Assembly (NCBI GenBank): GCA_964430505.1
Contig: CAYSGH010000012.1
Location: 1-64,000 of the forward strand
Direction: 5' to 3'
From: UBA6176 sp032119375
GTDB lineage: Bacteria; Verrucomicrobiota; Verrucomicrobiia; Limisphaerales; UBA9464
Length of the DNA stretch: 64,000 nt
Positions within the stretch are counted from its first letter, which is position 1, and every line of letters starts with the position of its first letter. The translations under genes were made by a program, and so were the position numbers. Positions 43,701-53,327 of this stretch are shown one piece after another. The notes below the pieces were generated by a model that saw only the letters and a program-made list of their open reading frames with translations, searched no databases and was not told where the DNA came from.

Positions 43701-46700
43701 TCCGCGCGTTGCAGACGGGCCTCCTGGGCCGCCGCTACGTCGTCATGGCCTCCCCGAACTTCCACTCGGGGGTCGAACCCTTGAACGGCAGCCAGTTTGC
43801 CATCGTGGGCACCGTCTCCAACACCGTCGTCCAGATCACCCCCAAGGTGTCTTCCGGCTCCCGCACCGCCGGTGTCCCATACTCCATCACGCTGAACCCC
43901 GGCGACGTGTACCAGCTTCGTGCCACGAATGACGGACCTTCGGACATCTCCGGAACCCTTATCGCGTCCTCGCAACGCGTCGCCGTCTTCGGAGGGCATC
44001 GTTGCGCCAACATCCCCGATGGCAACGTTTGGTTCTGCGACTACGTCGTCGAGCAACTCCCGCCCGTGAACACGTGGGGCGACGACTTCCTCCTCGCCCC
44101 CTTCGCGGGCCGGACCGGCGGCGACTGGGTCCGGATCCTCGCCGCATCCCCCGGAACCGTAGTGACCGTGGACGGGGCCGTGGTGGCCACCCTCGGCGCC
44201 GGCGACCTCCACTCCTTCATCATGACCGTGGCTACCCGCGTCCAGACGTCCATGCCCGCCTTGGTTGCCCAATTCGCCCAAAGCGCCGACGCCGACCCCG
44301 TTCCTACCACGCAAGGCGACCCCTTCATGATGCTCGTGCAGGCGCGTCGGCACTACCAGAACAGCTACCGCCTCACCGTGCCGTCCACGGACTTCACCTC
44401 GAACTTCATCCACCTCGTGGTGCCAACGCTCGGCGTCCCCACGATGACGCTCAACGGCGGCGCCATCCCGGCGGGTTCGTTCACGCCCATCGGGGGCACG
44501 GGCCATTCCTTCGCACGCATCCCCGTCGGGGCCGGCGTCCATGCCGTTTCCGGCACGCTGGCGTTTGCCTCCGGCATCTATGGCTGGGCCGAGTATGACT
44601 CCTACGGACACCCCGGATGCTTCTACGCCGGCGATGTCCAGTCGCCGCAGCCCTCGGGTTCCTTGCCCAACTTGTCCGTCAACCTCGCGACGTCTCCCAC
44701 GACCGGTGACGTGACCGGCGGCGGCGGCTTCGTCCAGGTGCCGTCCTACCTCGACTTCGTCCGCTTCACCGACAATTGCGACCCCAAGCTCCGTCCGGCG
44801 GTTCAAAGCCCGGAGCCCGGAACCATCGTGCCGGCCGGCTCCCACGTGGTTACCGTCACCGCCACCGATGCCAGCGGGAATGAAGCGGTCCTTTCCACGG
44901 TCTTCGTGGTGAACCGGTTGCCCCGCTTCCTCGGGGCGACCAACAACGTCATCAACGAGGTGGTCCCCTACACCCAGGCGCTCGTGCCCACGGATCCCGA
45001 CCTCGCATCCCCGCCTCAGGGCTCGAATTCTCCGCTCGTCGTTTCCCTCCTCGCCGGCCCCCAAGGGTTGGTGGTGACCAACGGCGTCCTGGCGTGGACC
45101 CCGTCCGAGACCCAGGGACCCTCCACCAACACGATTCGCGTCGCTCTTTCCGACGGATGGGGTGCCGTGACCAACGAGTTCACCTTGAGGGTCAACGAAG
45201 TGAACCAGTCGCCGGCCTTCCGTGGTGCGACCAACAACACGATCAACGAGCTGGTGGGCTACACGCAGCCGCTCGCGCCGAGGGACAACGACGTGCCGGC
45301 CCAGCCTTTGACGACCGCGTTGGTCTCGGGCCCCGCGGGCCTTGTGGTGACGAACGGCGTGCTGGCCTGGACGCCGTCGGAGGCGCAGGGGCCCTCGACA
45401 AACACGGTGCGGGTGCGGGTGAGCGACGGGATCGCGACGGTGACCAACAACCTCGTCGTCACGGTTCGGGAGGTGAACGTGGCCCCGACGCTGGCGGGTG
45501 CGACGAACAACACCATTTACCCGGCCGCGGGCCACACGCAGGCGCTGGTCCCGCAGGACTCGGACGTGCCGGTGCAGGCGTTGACGGTGACGTTGCAGCA
45601 GGGCCCGGCGGGCTTGGTGGTCACGAACGGGGTGCTGGCCTGGACGCCGACGGCGGCGCAGGCGCTGAGCACGAACCCCGTCCGCGTCGCGGTGAGCGAC
45701 GGGGTGGTGTCCAGGACGAACACCTTCACGTTGATCGTGCGGGGCCCCAACACGCCGCCCCGCTTCGACGGTGCGACCAACAACACGATCAACGAGCTGG
45801 TGGGCTACACGCAGCCGCTCGCGCCGAGGGACAACGACGTGCCGGCCCAGCCTTTGACGACCGCGTTGGTCTCGGGCCCCGCGGGCCTTGTGGTGACGAA
45901 CGGCGTGCTGGCCTGGACGCCGACGGAGGCGCAGGGGCCCTCGACGAACACGGTGCGGGTGCGGGTGAGCGACGGGATCGCGACGGTGACCAACAACCTC
46001 GTCGTCACGGTTCGGGAGGTGAACGTGGCCCCGACGCTGGCGGGTGCGACGAACAACACCATTTACCCGGCCGCGGGCCACACGCAGGCGCTGGTCCCGC
46101 AGGACTCGGACGTGCCGGTGCAGGCGTTGACGGTGACGTTGCAGCAGGGCCCGGCGGGCTTGGTGGTCACGAACGGGGTGCTGGCCTGGACGCCGACGGC
46201 GGCGCAGGCGCTGAGCACGAACCCCGTCCGCGNNNNNNNNNNNNNNNNNNNNNNNNNNNNNNNNNNNNNNNNNNNNNNNNNNNNNNNNNNNNNNNNNNNN
46301 NNNNNNNNNNNNNNNNNNNNNNNNNNNNNNNNGTGCTGGCCTGGACGCCGACGGCGGCGCAGGCGCTGAGCACGAACCCCGTCCGCGTCGCGGTGAGCGA
46401 CGGGGTGGTGTCCAGGACGAACACCTTCACGTTGATCGTGCGGGGCCCCAACACGCCGCCCCGCTTCGACGGTGCGACCAACAACACGATCAACGAGCTG
46501 GTGGGCTACACGCAGCCGCTCGCGCCGAGGGACAACGACGTGCCGGCCCAGCCTTTGACGACCGCGTTGGTCTCGGGCCCCGCGGGCCTTGTGGTGACGA
46601 ACGGCGTGCTGGCCTGGACGCCGTCGGAGGCGCAGGGGCCCTCGACAAACACGGTGCAGGTGCGGGTGAGCGACGGGATCGCGACGGTGACCAACAACTT

Positions 46701-47256
46701 TGTTGTCACGGTTCGGGAGGTGAACGCCCCGCCGTCCTTCAGGGCGGCCACCAACGGCACCGTCGCGGCGGGAACGGTGTTTTCTCGGAACCTCGGGCCG
46801 ACCGACCCCGATCTTCCGGCCCAGACGCTGACGGTGACCCTCCGGCAAGGGCCGGTGGGAATGGTGCTCACGAGCAGCACCCTCACTTGGTCGCCCAGCT
46901 CGGCCCAAGTTCCGAGCACCAACAGGGTCTCCGTGTCGGTGACCGACGGTGTTGCGGCGGTGACGAACTCCTTCGTCGTGACGGTCACGAGCACGAGCGG
47001 CGGTGGATCAACCATTGCCGTGGCCAACGAGTCCCAGGCAGCCGGCAAGGCATCGCTGCAGGCTGACTGGGTGGGGCGGGTCCTCGGTGGCCCCAGCCTC
47101 ATCGAGGACGGAACGCTGCGCCTGCGTTGGTCGGATCCGGCCGGCGTCCTCGAAGAGGCGCCAACACCCTTGGGCCCATGGATGCCCGTGCTCACCGAAG
47201 GCCGCGAGCACGTGATTCCCACGGACCAAGGCCAACGCTACTTCCGAATCCGCTGA
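40718..47256 (+). CDS. Secreted multidomain protein: five GEVED, IgGFc-binding-like, HYR, cadherin-like repeats (gap inside)
   Basis: This gene begins 5 nt after the giant gene. The N-terminus has a Sec signal peptide (basic start, hydrophobic LAGAVAMLWLGHA, cleavage near GQTQA). Five ~162-residue GEVED repeats start at about 40838, 41336, 41846, 42365 and 42884 (LDFGDAPGKYP ... DGEVEDY). An IgGFc-binding-like domain (~43400-44637, GVDFWLTFPGN) and a HYR-type domain (~44746-44915) follow, then ~91-residue cadherin-like repeats. A 100-N gap at 46233-46332 shifts the apparent frame; joining the flanks by their 55-nt overlap restores one frame through to 47256. The C-terminus RYFRIR is typical of verrucomicrobial exported proteins. 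It probably works with the giant protein at the cell surface. Confidence 0.85.
40838..43376 (+). repeat. Five tandem GEVED domains
   Basis: Each unit of ~162 residues starts with LDxGDAPxxYPT, continues with a GxxVDxExDGQP segment, LGDDxxxxxxDDEDGV, then AWxDFNxDGxW, and ends with YARFRLS ... DGEVEDY. The first unit is the most diverged (LDWGDAPQPYP, WADFNQDGVW). The acidic DDEDG stretches suggest metal binding. Confidence 0.88.
45224..46741 (+). repeat. 546-bp tandem repeats (A+B cadherin-like pairs), interrupted by the gap
   Basis: Alternating ~91-residue units A (GATNNTINELVGYTQPLAP) and B (GATNNTIYPAAGHTQALVP) form a 546-bp period, with A copies at 45224, 45770 and 46471. The last spacing is 701 nt, which is 546 plus 155, i.e. 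100 N plus the 55-nt duplicated flank. Copies differ at only a few bases, such as tcg/acg within WTPSEAQ/WTPTEAQ. The true copy number is undetermined. Confidence 0.92.
46233..46332. other. Assembly gap (100 N) with identical 55-nt flanks
   Basis: Exactly 100 Ns replace unknown sequence. Positions 46178-46232 and 46333-46387 are identical for 55 nt, as expected when two contig ends share a k-mer overlap in a repeat. The 100-N length is therefore a placeholder. Confidence 0.97.
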
Positions 47257-47309
47257 CCGCCTCGGCAGCTGGGCCTGCAGGCCGCGACGCAGGGAGCCCT
47301 GGGCCCTCC

Positions 47310-49298
47310 TCACGCCCCTTCCGACCGCCCCGCGAACGACAGGCCCTCATCGAGCCATTGGTCCGACCGAAGGACGGCCGCCCGCATCGCGCGGGCACGC
47401 GATTGGGCGTTCGCCTGGGCCATGGCTACCGCCCCGGAAGCAAGGGCCGCCGTCCCGGGCCATCGATGGCTGGCCGCCTGCCGCAGCGCTCGTCGGACCA
47501 CCGTGGGCACGTGCCGCTGGAAGAGATCGTCCTCGGCGCTCAAAATCGCCACGGACGTGCCAGGGTCCCCTTGACGGGCACTTCGCCCCATTAACTGCCG
47601 GTCCACCCGTCGCGACTCGTGCCGCTCCGTGGCAATGACATGCAGCCCGCCCTTCTCTGCAACGCCCGCCCCGAGCCGGATGTCCGTGCCGCGCCCGGCC
47701 ATGTTGGTGGCGATGGTGACCCGGCCGGGCTCGCCTGCGGTGGCCACGACGCGGGCCTCCTCCTGGTGACGGACGGCGTTGAGGAGCTGGAACGGGACCC
47801 GGGCGTCGCCCAGCTGCCGTGCCAGGTGCTCGCTGGCCTCGACGCTGCGCGTCCCCACCAATACCGGCTGGCCCTTCTCGTGCACGCGGCGAATCTCCGC
47901 CACCACGGCCTTCCAACGCGCCTCCGACGTCGGCAAGAGCCGGTCCGGGAGCTCCCTTCGGATGCACGGCCGATGCGGCGGGATGGCCACCACAGGAAGT
48001 CCGTATACCTGCCAGAACTCCCCGCGCGCCTCCGACGCCGTGCCCGTCATCCCGGCCAGGTGTGGGTACAGCCGGAAGAAGCGCTGGAAGCTGATGCGGG
48101 CGATGGTCTCGCTGGGGTCGCTGATGACCAACCCCTCCTTCGCCTCGATGGCCTGGTGCATCCCTTGCCGCCACGTGCGCATCGGCATCTGGCGGCCCGT
48201 GAACTCGTCCACGATCACGATCTTGCCCTCCACCACGACGTACTGACGGCCCTCGCGATAGAACTCCCGCGCCATGAGGGCTTGCCGGACCAGCTCGGAC
48301 CGTCGTTGCAGCCCGCGCCAGAGCGGGGGCAGTTCCCGTGCGAGCTCGTCCAGCCGGGCCTCGCCCGCCCGAGTGACCTCCACCTCGCGGTGCCGTTCAT
48401 CCACGGTGTAGTGGACGCCCGGCTCCAGCGGTGACGCGATGCGGCTCGCCAGGGCGACCACCTCGCGAAGGGCCGCATTGGGTCGGGGAGCCGAGAGGAT
48501 CAGCGGCGTCACCGCCTCGTCGATGAGCACCGAGTCCGCCTCGTCGATGATCGCGGAATGCAGCCCGCGTTGGACGGGCCCGGACCCGCGTCGATCGGGC
48601 CGGACCAGCCCCCAGGCCAGGCGTCGGCCCGCGTCGATGTGCTCCCCCGCCCTCAGGCGGTCCCGGAGGAAGTCCGCGACGATCTCCTTGCTGGTGCCGT
48701 AGGTGACGTCGCGCGAGTAGGCCTCGCGCCGGTCCTCGGGGGACATCGGCGCGGTGACATGGCCGTGGCTGAGGTGGCAAAACCCCAGCAACGGCCCCAG
48801 CCACCGCTCGTCCCGCTCGACGAGGTAGTCGTTGACGGTGATGACATGGCAGGGGCGTCCGTTCCATGCGCGCAGGATGGCGGCGAGCCCGGCCGTGAGG
48901 GTCTTGCCCTCGCCGGTGGCCATTTCCGCGAGGTGGCCCGCGTTCATGGCCATGGCTCCCACCAACTGCTCCGGGAACGGCCGCAGCCCCATCGTCCGCC
49001 ACGCCGCCTCGCGCAAGGCGGCCAGCGCGGGCTCCAGGGCGGCACCACGGGCTGCTCCGCCGCGCCGGAACGCCTGTTGATGCCCGAGAAGACGCGCACG
49101 CAGCGCATGGTCCGTCAAGCCGGCCACCTCCGCCGCGAGTTCCTCCACCCGCATCGCCGCCTCCTGGAAGCCCGCGAGGATCCCGCGCCGCCGCCTCCAG
49201 GTCCCCGCGACGCCATGGACCCATGCGTCGAGCCCTTGGTGGATCCGGGGCGGACGCCGCAGGGAAGTCTGGCGCGCGAGCTCGGAGGGGCTGGTCAC
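47310..49298 (-). CDS. Short SecA-like translocase ATPase
   Basis: This 662-residue protein is a SecA homologue, shorter than housekeeping SecA (~850-900). Walker A is MATGEGKT (residues 126-133) and Walker B is DEADSVLIDEA (from 252). YGTSKEIVADFLRDRL, VDEFTGRQMP, FFRLYPHLAGMTGTA, VGTRSVEASEHLA, ATNMAGRGTDIRLG and RQLMGRSARQGDPG follow, so both RecA-like lobes and the preprotein crosslinking region look intact. Only ~60 residues follow the last motor motif, so most of the C-terminal helical wing and the zinc-binding tail are missing. The GTG start at 49298 overlaps the stop of the M50-HlyD gene (GTGA). It is the last gene of the TolC-HlyD operon, which argues for an accessory export role. 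Confidence 0.88.
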   Translation of the reverse strand: MTSPSELARQTSLRRPPRIHQGLDAWVHGVAGTWRRRRGILAGFQEAAMRVEELAAEVAGLTDHALRARLLGHQQAFRRGGAARGAALEPALAALREAAWRTMGLRPFPEQLVGAMAMNAGHLAEMATGEGKTLTAGLAAILRAWNGRPCHVITVNDYLVERDERWLGPLLGFCHLSHGHVTAPMSPEDRREAYSRDVTYGTSKEIVADFLRDRLRAGEHIDAGRRLAWGLVRPDRRGSGPVQRGLHSAIIDEADSVLIDEAVTPLILSAPRPNAALREVVALASRIASPLEPGVHYTVDERHREVEVTRAGEARLDELARELPPLWRGLQRRSELVRQALMAREFYREGRQYVVVEGKIVIVDEFTGRQMPMRTWRQGMHQAIEAKEGLVISDPSETIARISFQRFFRLYPHLAGMTGTASEARGEFWQVYGLPVVAIPPHRPCIRRELPDRLLPTSEARWKAVVAEIRRVHEKGQPVLVGTRSVEASEHLARQLGDARVPFQLLNAVRHQEEARVVATAGEPGRVTIATNMAGRGTDIRLGAGVAEKGGLHVIATERHESRRVDRQLMGRSARQGDPGTSVAILSAEDDLFQRHVPTVVRRALRQAASHRWPGTAALASGAVAMAQANAQSRARAMRAAVLRSDQWLDEGLSFAGRSEGA

Positions 49299-51451
49299 AC
49301 GCGGTAGCGCTTTTGGAGGAGCTGCCGCAGCGCGCGCGCCCAGCGCGGCAACAAGGGCTCGGGCGGCAGTTGGAAGCGGGCCTCGCCGGAACGCCCGTGG
49401 AGCACGGCGACCCCCGGCTTCGCCTGGAGCGTCGCGTGCACCTCGAAGAACGCCTCGGCGGCCTGGCGTCCCTCGGGGTCGCGTCCGGTGGTGGCGATGG
49501 GCCCGCGCGCCTGCCAGCCGAGGGCGGCGGATGGCAACTGGCGTTGCTCGGCGGGGATGCGCCGAAGGTCGCCCAACACGAGGGCCTCCCCGGCCTGCCC
49601 GTGCAGCCGCGCCTCGGAGCCGAGGATGGGCGACGCGAAGAGGCGGTCCCCATCCTCCTGCTGGACGGTTGCCTCGAAGACGTGCGATGACGCGTCCACG
49701 AGCAGGCCGAGCGAGGTTCCCTGGGGCAGCCAACGCCCCACCCAGCCCTCCGACTCCGGCAACACCCATGTCCCTGCATGGGGGGCGCGCACCACGAGCG
49801 CGGCCTGGTCGCGTTGGGTGCGCGCGATGTTCTTCAGGATGGACTCACGCAGGCTTTGCAGCGGCGCGACGTTCGGCACGGCGTCCTGCAGGGCTTGCCG
49901 AAGCCGCGCGTCCGCCTCGGCCAAGGCGGCCTCGGCGGCGGCCAGTTGCTGCGTCAGCTCGTGGTTGCGCAGCTCCAGCAAGGGCTGCCCGGCGGCGACG
50001 GGTGCGCCCGGGCTTGCGAAAACCCGCGCCACCTCGCCCGACGCCGCGCTGTAGATCTCCGTCCATTGGCGCGAGCGCACGATGCCTGGCGCGCGGAAGT
50101 GATGGGGGACGGGCACAAGGAGCAAGGCGGCGAGGATGCCGCCGATGCCCAGCCCGGAGACCAGGACGGCGCGAAGCCGATGCCGCTCCAGCCGTGGGCT
50201 GGAGGCCAGGTAGCCCGCGAACTTCCACGCGGGCACGGCCACCCATGCGACGGCGCAGACGGCCGCCATGAGAAGGCCCACCAGCAGGAACCGGTCCGCG
50301 ATCACGAGCAGGATCCCGGCGAACACGAACACGCGGTACACCCCGCTGGCGGCGCCATACATCCCAAGCCATGCAGCCTCGCGCCCGCTCGTCGCCGGAC
50401 CTCGCTCGCGTCGAAGCCCAAACAGCCAGCGCTCGGCCCAGGCCCGCAACTGCGTCGTCGCCCGTTGGGACAGGTTCGGGATGCCGACGAGGTCCGACAG
50501 CATGAAGTAGCCGTCGAAGCGGAGCAGGGGGTTGATGTTGAAGACGAGGGTCGAGACGGACGCGACCAGCATGATGTTGTAGGCGAGGCCATGGAGCGTG
50601 CCGGGGGCCGTCGCCGCCCAAACGAACGTGGCGATGGCCGCCACCCACACCTCCACGATCATCCCGGCGGCTCCCACGAGCACCCGCCTCCATCGCTCCC
50701 GCAACCCCCACGCCGACGTCGCGTCCACGTAGGGCACGGGCGTGAAGATCATCAGCAGCACGCCCATTGCGTGCACCTCGCCCCCGAACTTCCGGCAGAA
50801 GTACGCATGCCCGAACTCGTGCAGCACCTTCACCAGCACCATGGCGGCATAGAGCAGGAACAGGTTGCCGGGCGCGATCGCCCCCTGCGCCTCGTCGCGG
50901 GCCAGGTCAAAGTGGTCCGCCAACACCTTCACCGCCCACGCCACGGTGGCCAGCCAGCCGATGGCCCCCGCCGGGCTGATCAGTTTCCCAACCACCGGCA
51001 ACGTCCGCACCAGGAAGCGGTCCGGGTCCAGGAGCGGGAACCGCGCGAACATGATGTTGAGCAGGCGCGACCGGGTCTCGCGCTGCGCCTGCTTCCGCTG
51101 GCGCTCGAACAACGCCGACGCATCCGTCGCCGTCGGGTAGTGCAGCAGGTTGGCGTGGTAGAGCTGCGACAGGAGCTGGATGACGGCCTCCTGGCCGGGC
51201 GCGTTTCCCGGGAACCGCTCGATGCACTCGCGCCAAGCCTCCTCCACCGTCCGGTCCGTCCCCAGCCGCGCCACGAACTCGTAGGCCTCCGGCCGCAGCC
51301 GGTAGAACTGGTTGTTGAAGGGGTCGTCCAGCACCACCCAGGGCTCGCCCCGGAAGGTTTGGCGGCGCGCCCGCACCGACGGGCGCAGCGAGATGCGCTG
51401 GCCCGCCACGCGATGCCAGGACTCGCTGAACGTGGACAAGGCGTCGGACAT
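49295..51451 (-). CDS. PqqD-like / M50 peptidase / HlyD fusion membrane protein
   Basis: The protein has 718 residues from ATG 51451. Residues ~22-105 form a PqqD/RRE-like winged helix (WVVLDDPFNNQFYRLRPEAYEF). A multi-pass membrane region (~160-450) follows. It carries the site-2-protease motif HEFGH (H211, E212, H215) and a second metal-ligand motif NINPLLRFDGY (D313), so the metallopeptidase site looks intact. After the last membrane helix (~430-450) comes a periplasmic HlyD-type part with a lipoyl half-motif (SAASGEVARVFASPGAPVAAGQPLLEL) and a short helical hairpin. The start is 2 nt after the previous stop, and the stop overlaps the SecA-like start. It may replace the ABC exporter as the inner-membrane component. 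Confidence 0.87.
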   Translation of the reverse strand: MSDALSTFSESWHRVAGQRISLRPSVRARRQTFRGEPWVVLDDPFNNQFYRLRPEAYEFVARLGTDRTVEEAWRECIERFPGNAPGQEAVIQLLSQLYHANLLHYPTATDASALFERQRKQAQRETRSRLLNIMFARFPLLDPDRFLVRTLPVVGKLISPAGAIGWLATVAWAVKVLADHFDLARDEAQGAIAPGNLFLLYAAMVLVKVLHEFGHAYFCRKFGGEVHAMGVLLMIFTPVPYVDATSAWGLRERWRRVLVGAAGMIVEVWVAAIATFVWAATAPGTLHGLAYNIMLVASVSTLVFNINPLLRFDGYFMLSDLVGIPNLSQRATTQLRAWAERWLFGLRRERGPATSGREAAWLGMYGAASGVYRVFVFAGILLVIADRFLLVGLLMAAVCAVAWVAVPAWKFAGYLASSPRLERHRLRAVLVSGLGIGGILAALLLVPVPHHFRAPGIVRSRQWTEIYSAASGEVARVFASPGAPVAAGQPLLELRNHELTQQLAAAEAALAEADARLRQALQDAVPNVAPLQSLRESILKNIARTQRDQAALVVRAPHAGTWVLPESEGWVGRWLPQGTSLGLLVDASSHVFEATVQQEDGDRLFASPILGSEARLHGQAGEALVLGDLRRIPAEQRQLPSAALGWQARGPIATTGRDPEGRQAAEAFFEVHATLQAKPGVAVLHGRSGEARFQLPPEPLLPRWARALRQLLQKRYRV

Positions 51452-51453
51452 GC

Positions 51454-53319
51454 TCACCACCAGAGGTACATCCGCAGGAAGTCGATGGTCCGGTGCGCCA
51501 GGATCCATGCCAGGGTCCGATTCCCCGAAGGCACCTTGCACACCCCGCTCATCCCGGGCCGAAACCACGGCGCGGGCTTCGACGCCAACGACGCGCGCAG
51601 CCGAAACACGTTGCCCTCCTCCTTCGGCTGCGCGGAGGGCTCCACCACCGAGACGTTCACCTCGAAGCTGCTTCGCGGCTGCGCCACGAAGGCAATCTCC
51701 GCCGCCTTTGCCCCCAGCACGTCCTGCACGTCCCGCTCATGGACCTCCACCTCCACGTACAGGCGGTCGATCCGCGCCACCTTCAGCAGCGCGTCCCCTT
51801 GCCGGACCGGGGCCGAGATCCGCTGCCGCAGGTCGCCCTCGGCCACGATCCCGTCAAAGGGGGCCTTCAACGTCGCCTGCGCCAGCCGATGCCGCACCAG
51901 CCCCAGCCGGGCCGCCGCCTGGTCCGCCTGCGACTGCGCGATGCGCATCTCCGCCAGTTGCCGCGCCGCCCGCGCCTTCTCCGCCTCGCGCAGGTACCGC
52001 GTCTGGTCCGCGATCGCCGCCGCCTCCTCCAGCTCGAGCTGGTCCGTGTTGAGCCGCACCAACGGGGCGTCCTTGCGCAGGATGTCCCCGGGCTTGGCCT
52101 CCACACCCTGGATGAATCCGTCGAAGGGCGCCGTCAGGTAGGACAACTCCTCCGCGCGCAGGATGAACGTGCCCTCCACCCGGTACGGGTAAACCGGGAG
52201 GAACAACGCCGCCGCCGCCATCACGCCGAGCGCGCCGCCCACCTTCGCCCACGTGTTCTCCGGCCCCACCAGCCGCGCCGTCTGCCGCCTCAAGCCCCGC
52301 GCCCAACGCGCCCCGAACCAACCCGAGGCCCGGTGCAGCTCCGAGAGGCGGGCCGAAAGCTGGTCGCACGCCAGGCGGAGCTGCTGGACGGAGACGTCTG
52401 CGAACGCGCCTTCCTGGCGCTCGCACGTGAGCACCGCCACGGGACGCCCCTCCACGCGGATGGGCACGGACACCATGTGGCCCAGGCCTTGCTGGCGCGC
52501 GAAGTCCCCATGGGCGCGCGTGATGAGGCGCTGCTCCGGCGGCGCCGGCCAGACGACCTCGTCGTCCTGGTCCAACGCCTCCTCCATGGCGGCCTCCAGC
52601 GATTGCACCACCGCCATCTTGGGATCGAATCGCGCCGTGCGGCTGATGGCCTGGAGCCGGACGTAGGACCCGTCCAGCCAGCCGACACTGACGCGCTCGC
52701 AGCCGAGCTGGGAGGCGACGCCGTTGGCGAGGGCCAGCAATGCGCCGCCCAACCGAGGCTCGGCGTTGACCTGCGCGAGGACGTCCAGCACGGAGGCGAG
52801 CCGGTCCCCGGCTCCCTGGCCCTCGCGACGGACCGTGTGGGCCTGGTAGCTGGCCGGGACATCCGACGCCATGGCCAAGGCCAGGCGCGCCTCGCGGGCC
52901 TGCGCCTCCGTGGCATGGGGAACGAAGAGCACGGCGGCCGCCTGCTGGGCGGAGCCCTCGATGCGGAGGCGCACCGCCAACCCTTGATGGCTCGTCTCGG
53001 GCAACACCCCCGGCTCGACCACAACGGCGGCCTCCCCGGACTCCATCGCCGAGACGGCCAACTGCGGCGCCATCCGCAGGAAGGCGGCGGCGGCACGGTC
53101 TGCCGACGGCCCGGCGGACCAGTCCGCCAGCTTGCGCAGGCCGTTGGGCTGGGAGGGCAGGCCGACGACAAGGAGGCAGCGCTGGGCCTTGCTCCACTGC
53201 GCCAGCAACCCGGCGTAGGCCGGCCAAAACTCCGCCGGGGGCCCGGCGAAGGACCGCAGTCGGGTCGTCTCGGAAAGCAACGACTCCAGGGAGCCGGGCG
53301 TGGGGGAATCGGGGGCCAT
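51454..53319 (-). CDS. GAF domain-containing HlyD-family adaptor
   Basis: The protein has 621 residues from ATG 53319. The N-terminal half is soluble and has a GAF domain (~178-325; LASQ-type core around LGCERVSVGWLDG and MVSVPIRVEGRPVAVLTCER), possibly preceded by a degenerate one (~30-160). A transmembrane helix (~358-376) follows. The periplasmic part has split lipoyl motifs (LTAPFDGFIQGVEAKPGD and ATLKAPFDGIVAEGDL), an alpha-hairpin between them, and a beta-barrel ending at VCKVPSGNRTLAW. The topology puts GAF in the cytoplasm and HlyD in the periplasm, suggesting a ligand-sensing adaptor. It is spaced 8 nt from the upstream HlyD gene. Confidence 0.88.
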   Translation of the reverse strand: MAPDSPTPGSLESLLSETTRLRSFAGPPAEFWPAYAGLLAQWSKAQRCLLVVGLPSQPNGLRKLADWSAGPSADRAAAAFLRMAPQLAVSAMESGEAAVVVEPGVLPETSHQGLAVRLRIEGSAQQAAAVLFVPHATEAQAREARLALAMASDVPASYQAHTVRREGQGAGDRLASVLDVLAQVNAEPRLGGALLALANGVASQLGCERVSVGWLDGSYVRLQAISRTARFDPKMAVVQSLEAAMEEALDQDDEVVWPAPPEQRLITRAHGDFARQQGLGHMVSVPIRVEGRPVAVLTCERQEGAFADVSVQQLRLACDQLSARLSELHRASGWFGARWARGLRRQTARLVGPENTWAKVGGALGVMAAAALFLPVYPYRVEGTFILRAEELSYLTAPFDGFIQGVEAKPGDILRKDAPLVRLNTDQLELEEAAAIADQTRYLREAEKARAARQLAEMRIAQSQADQAAARLGLVRHRLAQATLKAPFDGIVAEGDLRQRISAPVRQGDALLKVARIDRLYVEVEVHERDVQDVLGAKAAEIAFVAQPRSSFEVNVSVVEPSAQPKEEGNVFRLRASLASKPAPWFRPGMSGVCKVPSGNRTLAWILAHRTIDFLRMYLWW

Positions 53320-53327
53320 GGCCGTCC

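Noticed and set aside
42809..46081. A 1090-codon antisense frame opposite the GEVED gene
   Set aside because: It mirrors the repeat structure of the plus-strand gene and shows no domains.
45224..46741. CRISPR-like array
   Set aside because: The period is 546 bp, both units are coding, and there are no short unique spacers.
45094..47256. A separate protein starting in the middle of the cadherin-like repeats
   Set aside because: The frame change is caused by the 100-N placeholder; the 55-nt overlap restores one continuous gene.
40718..47256. Prophage or insertion sequence
   Set aside because: No integrase, transposase, terminal inverted repeats or phage structural genes are seen anywhere in the window.
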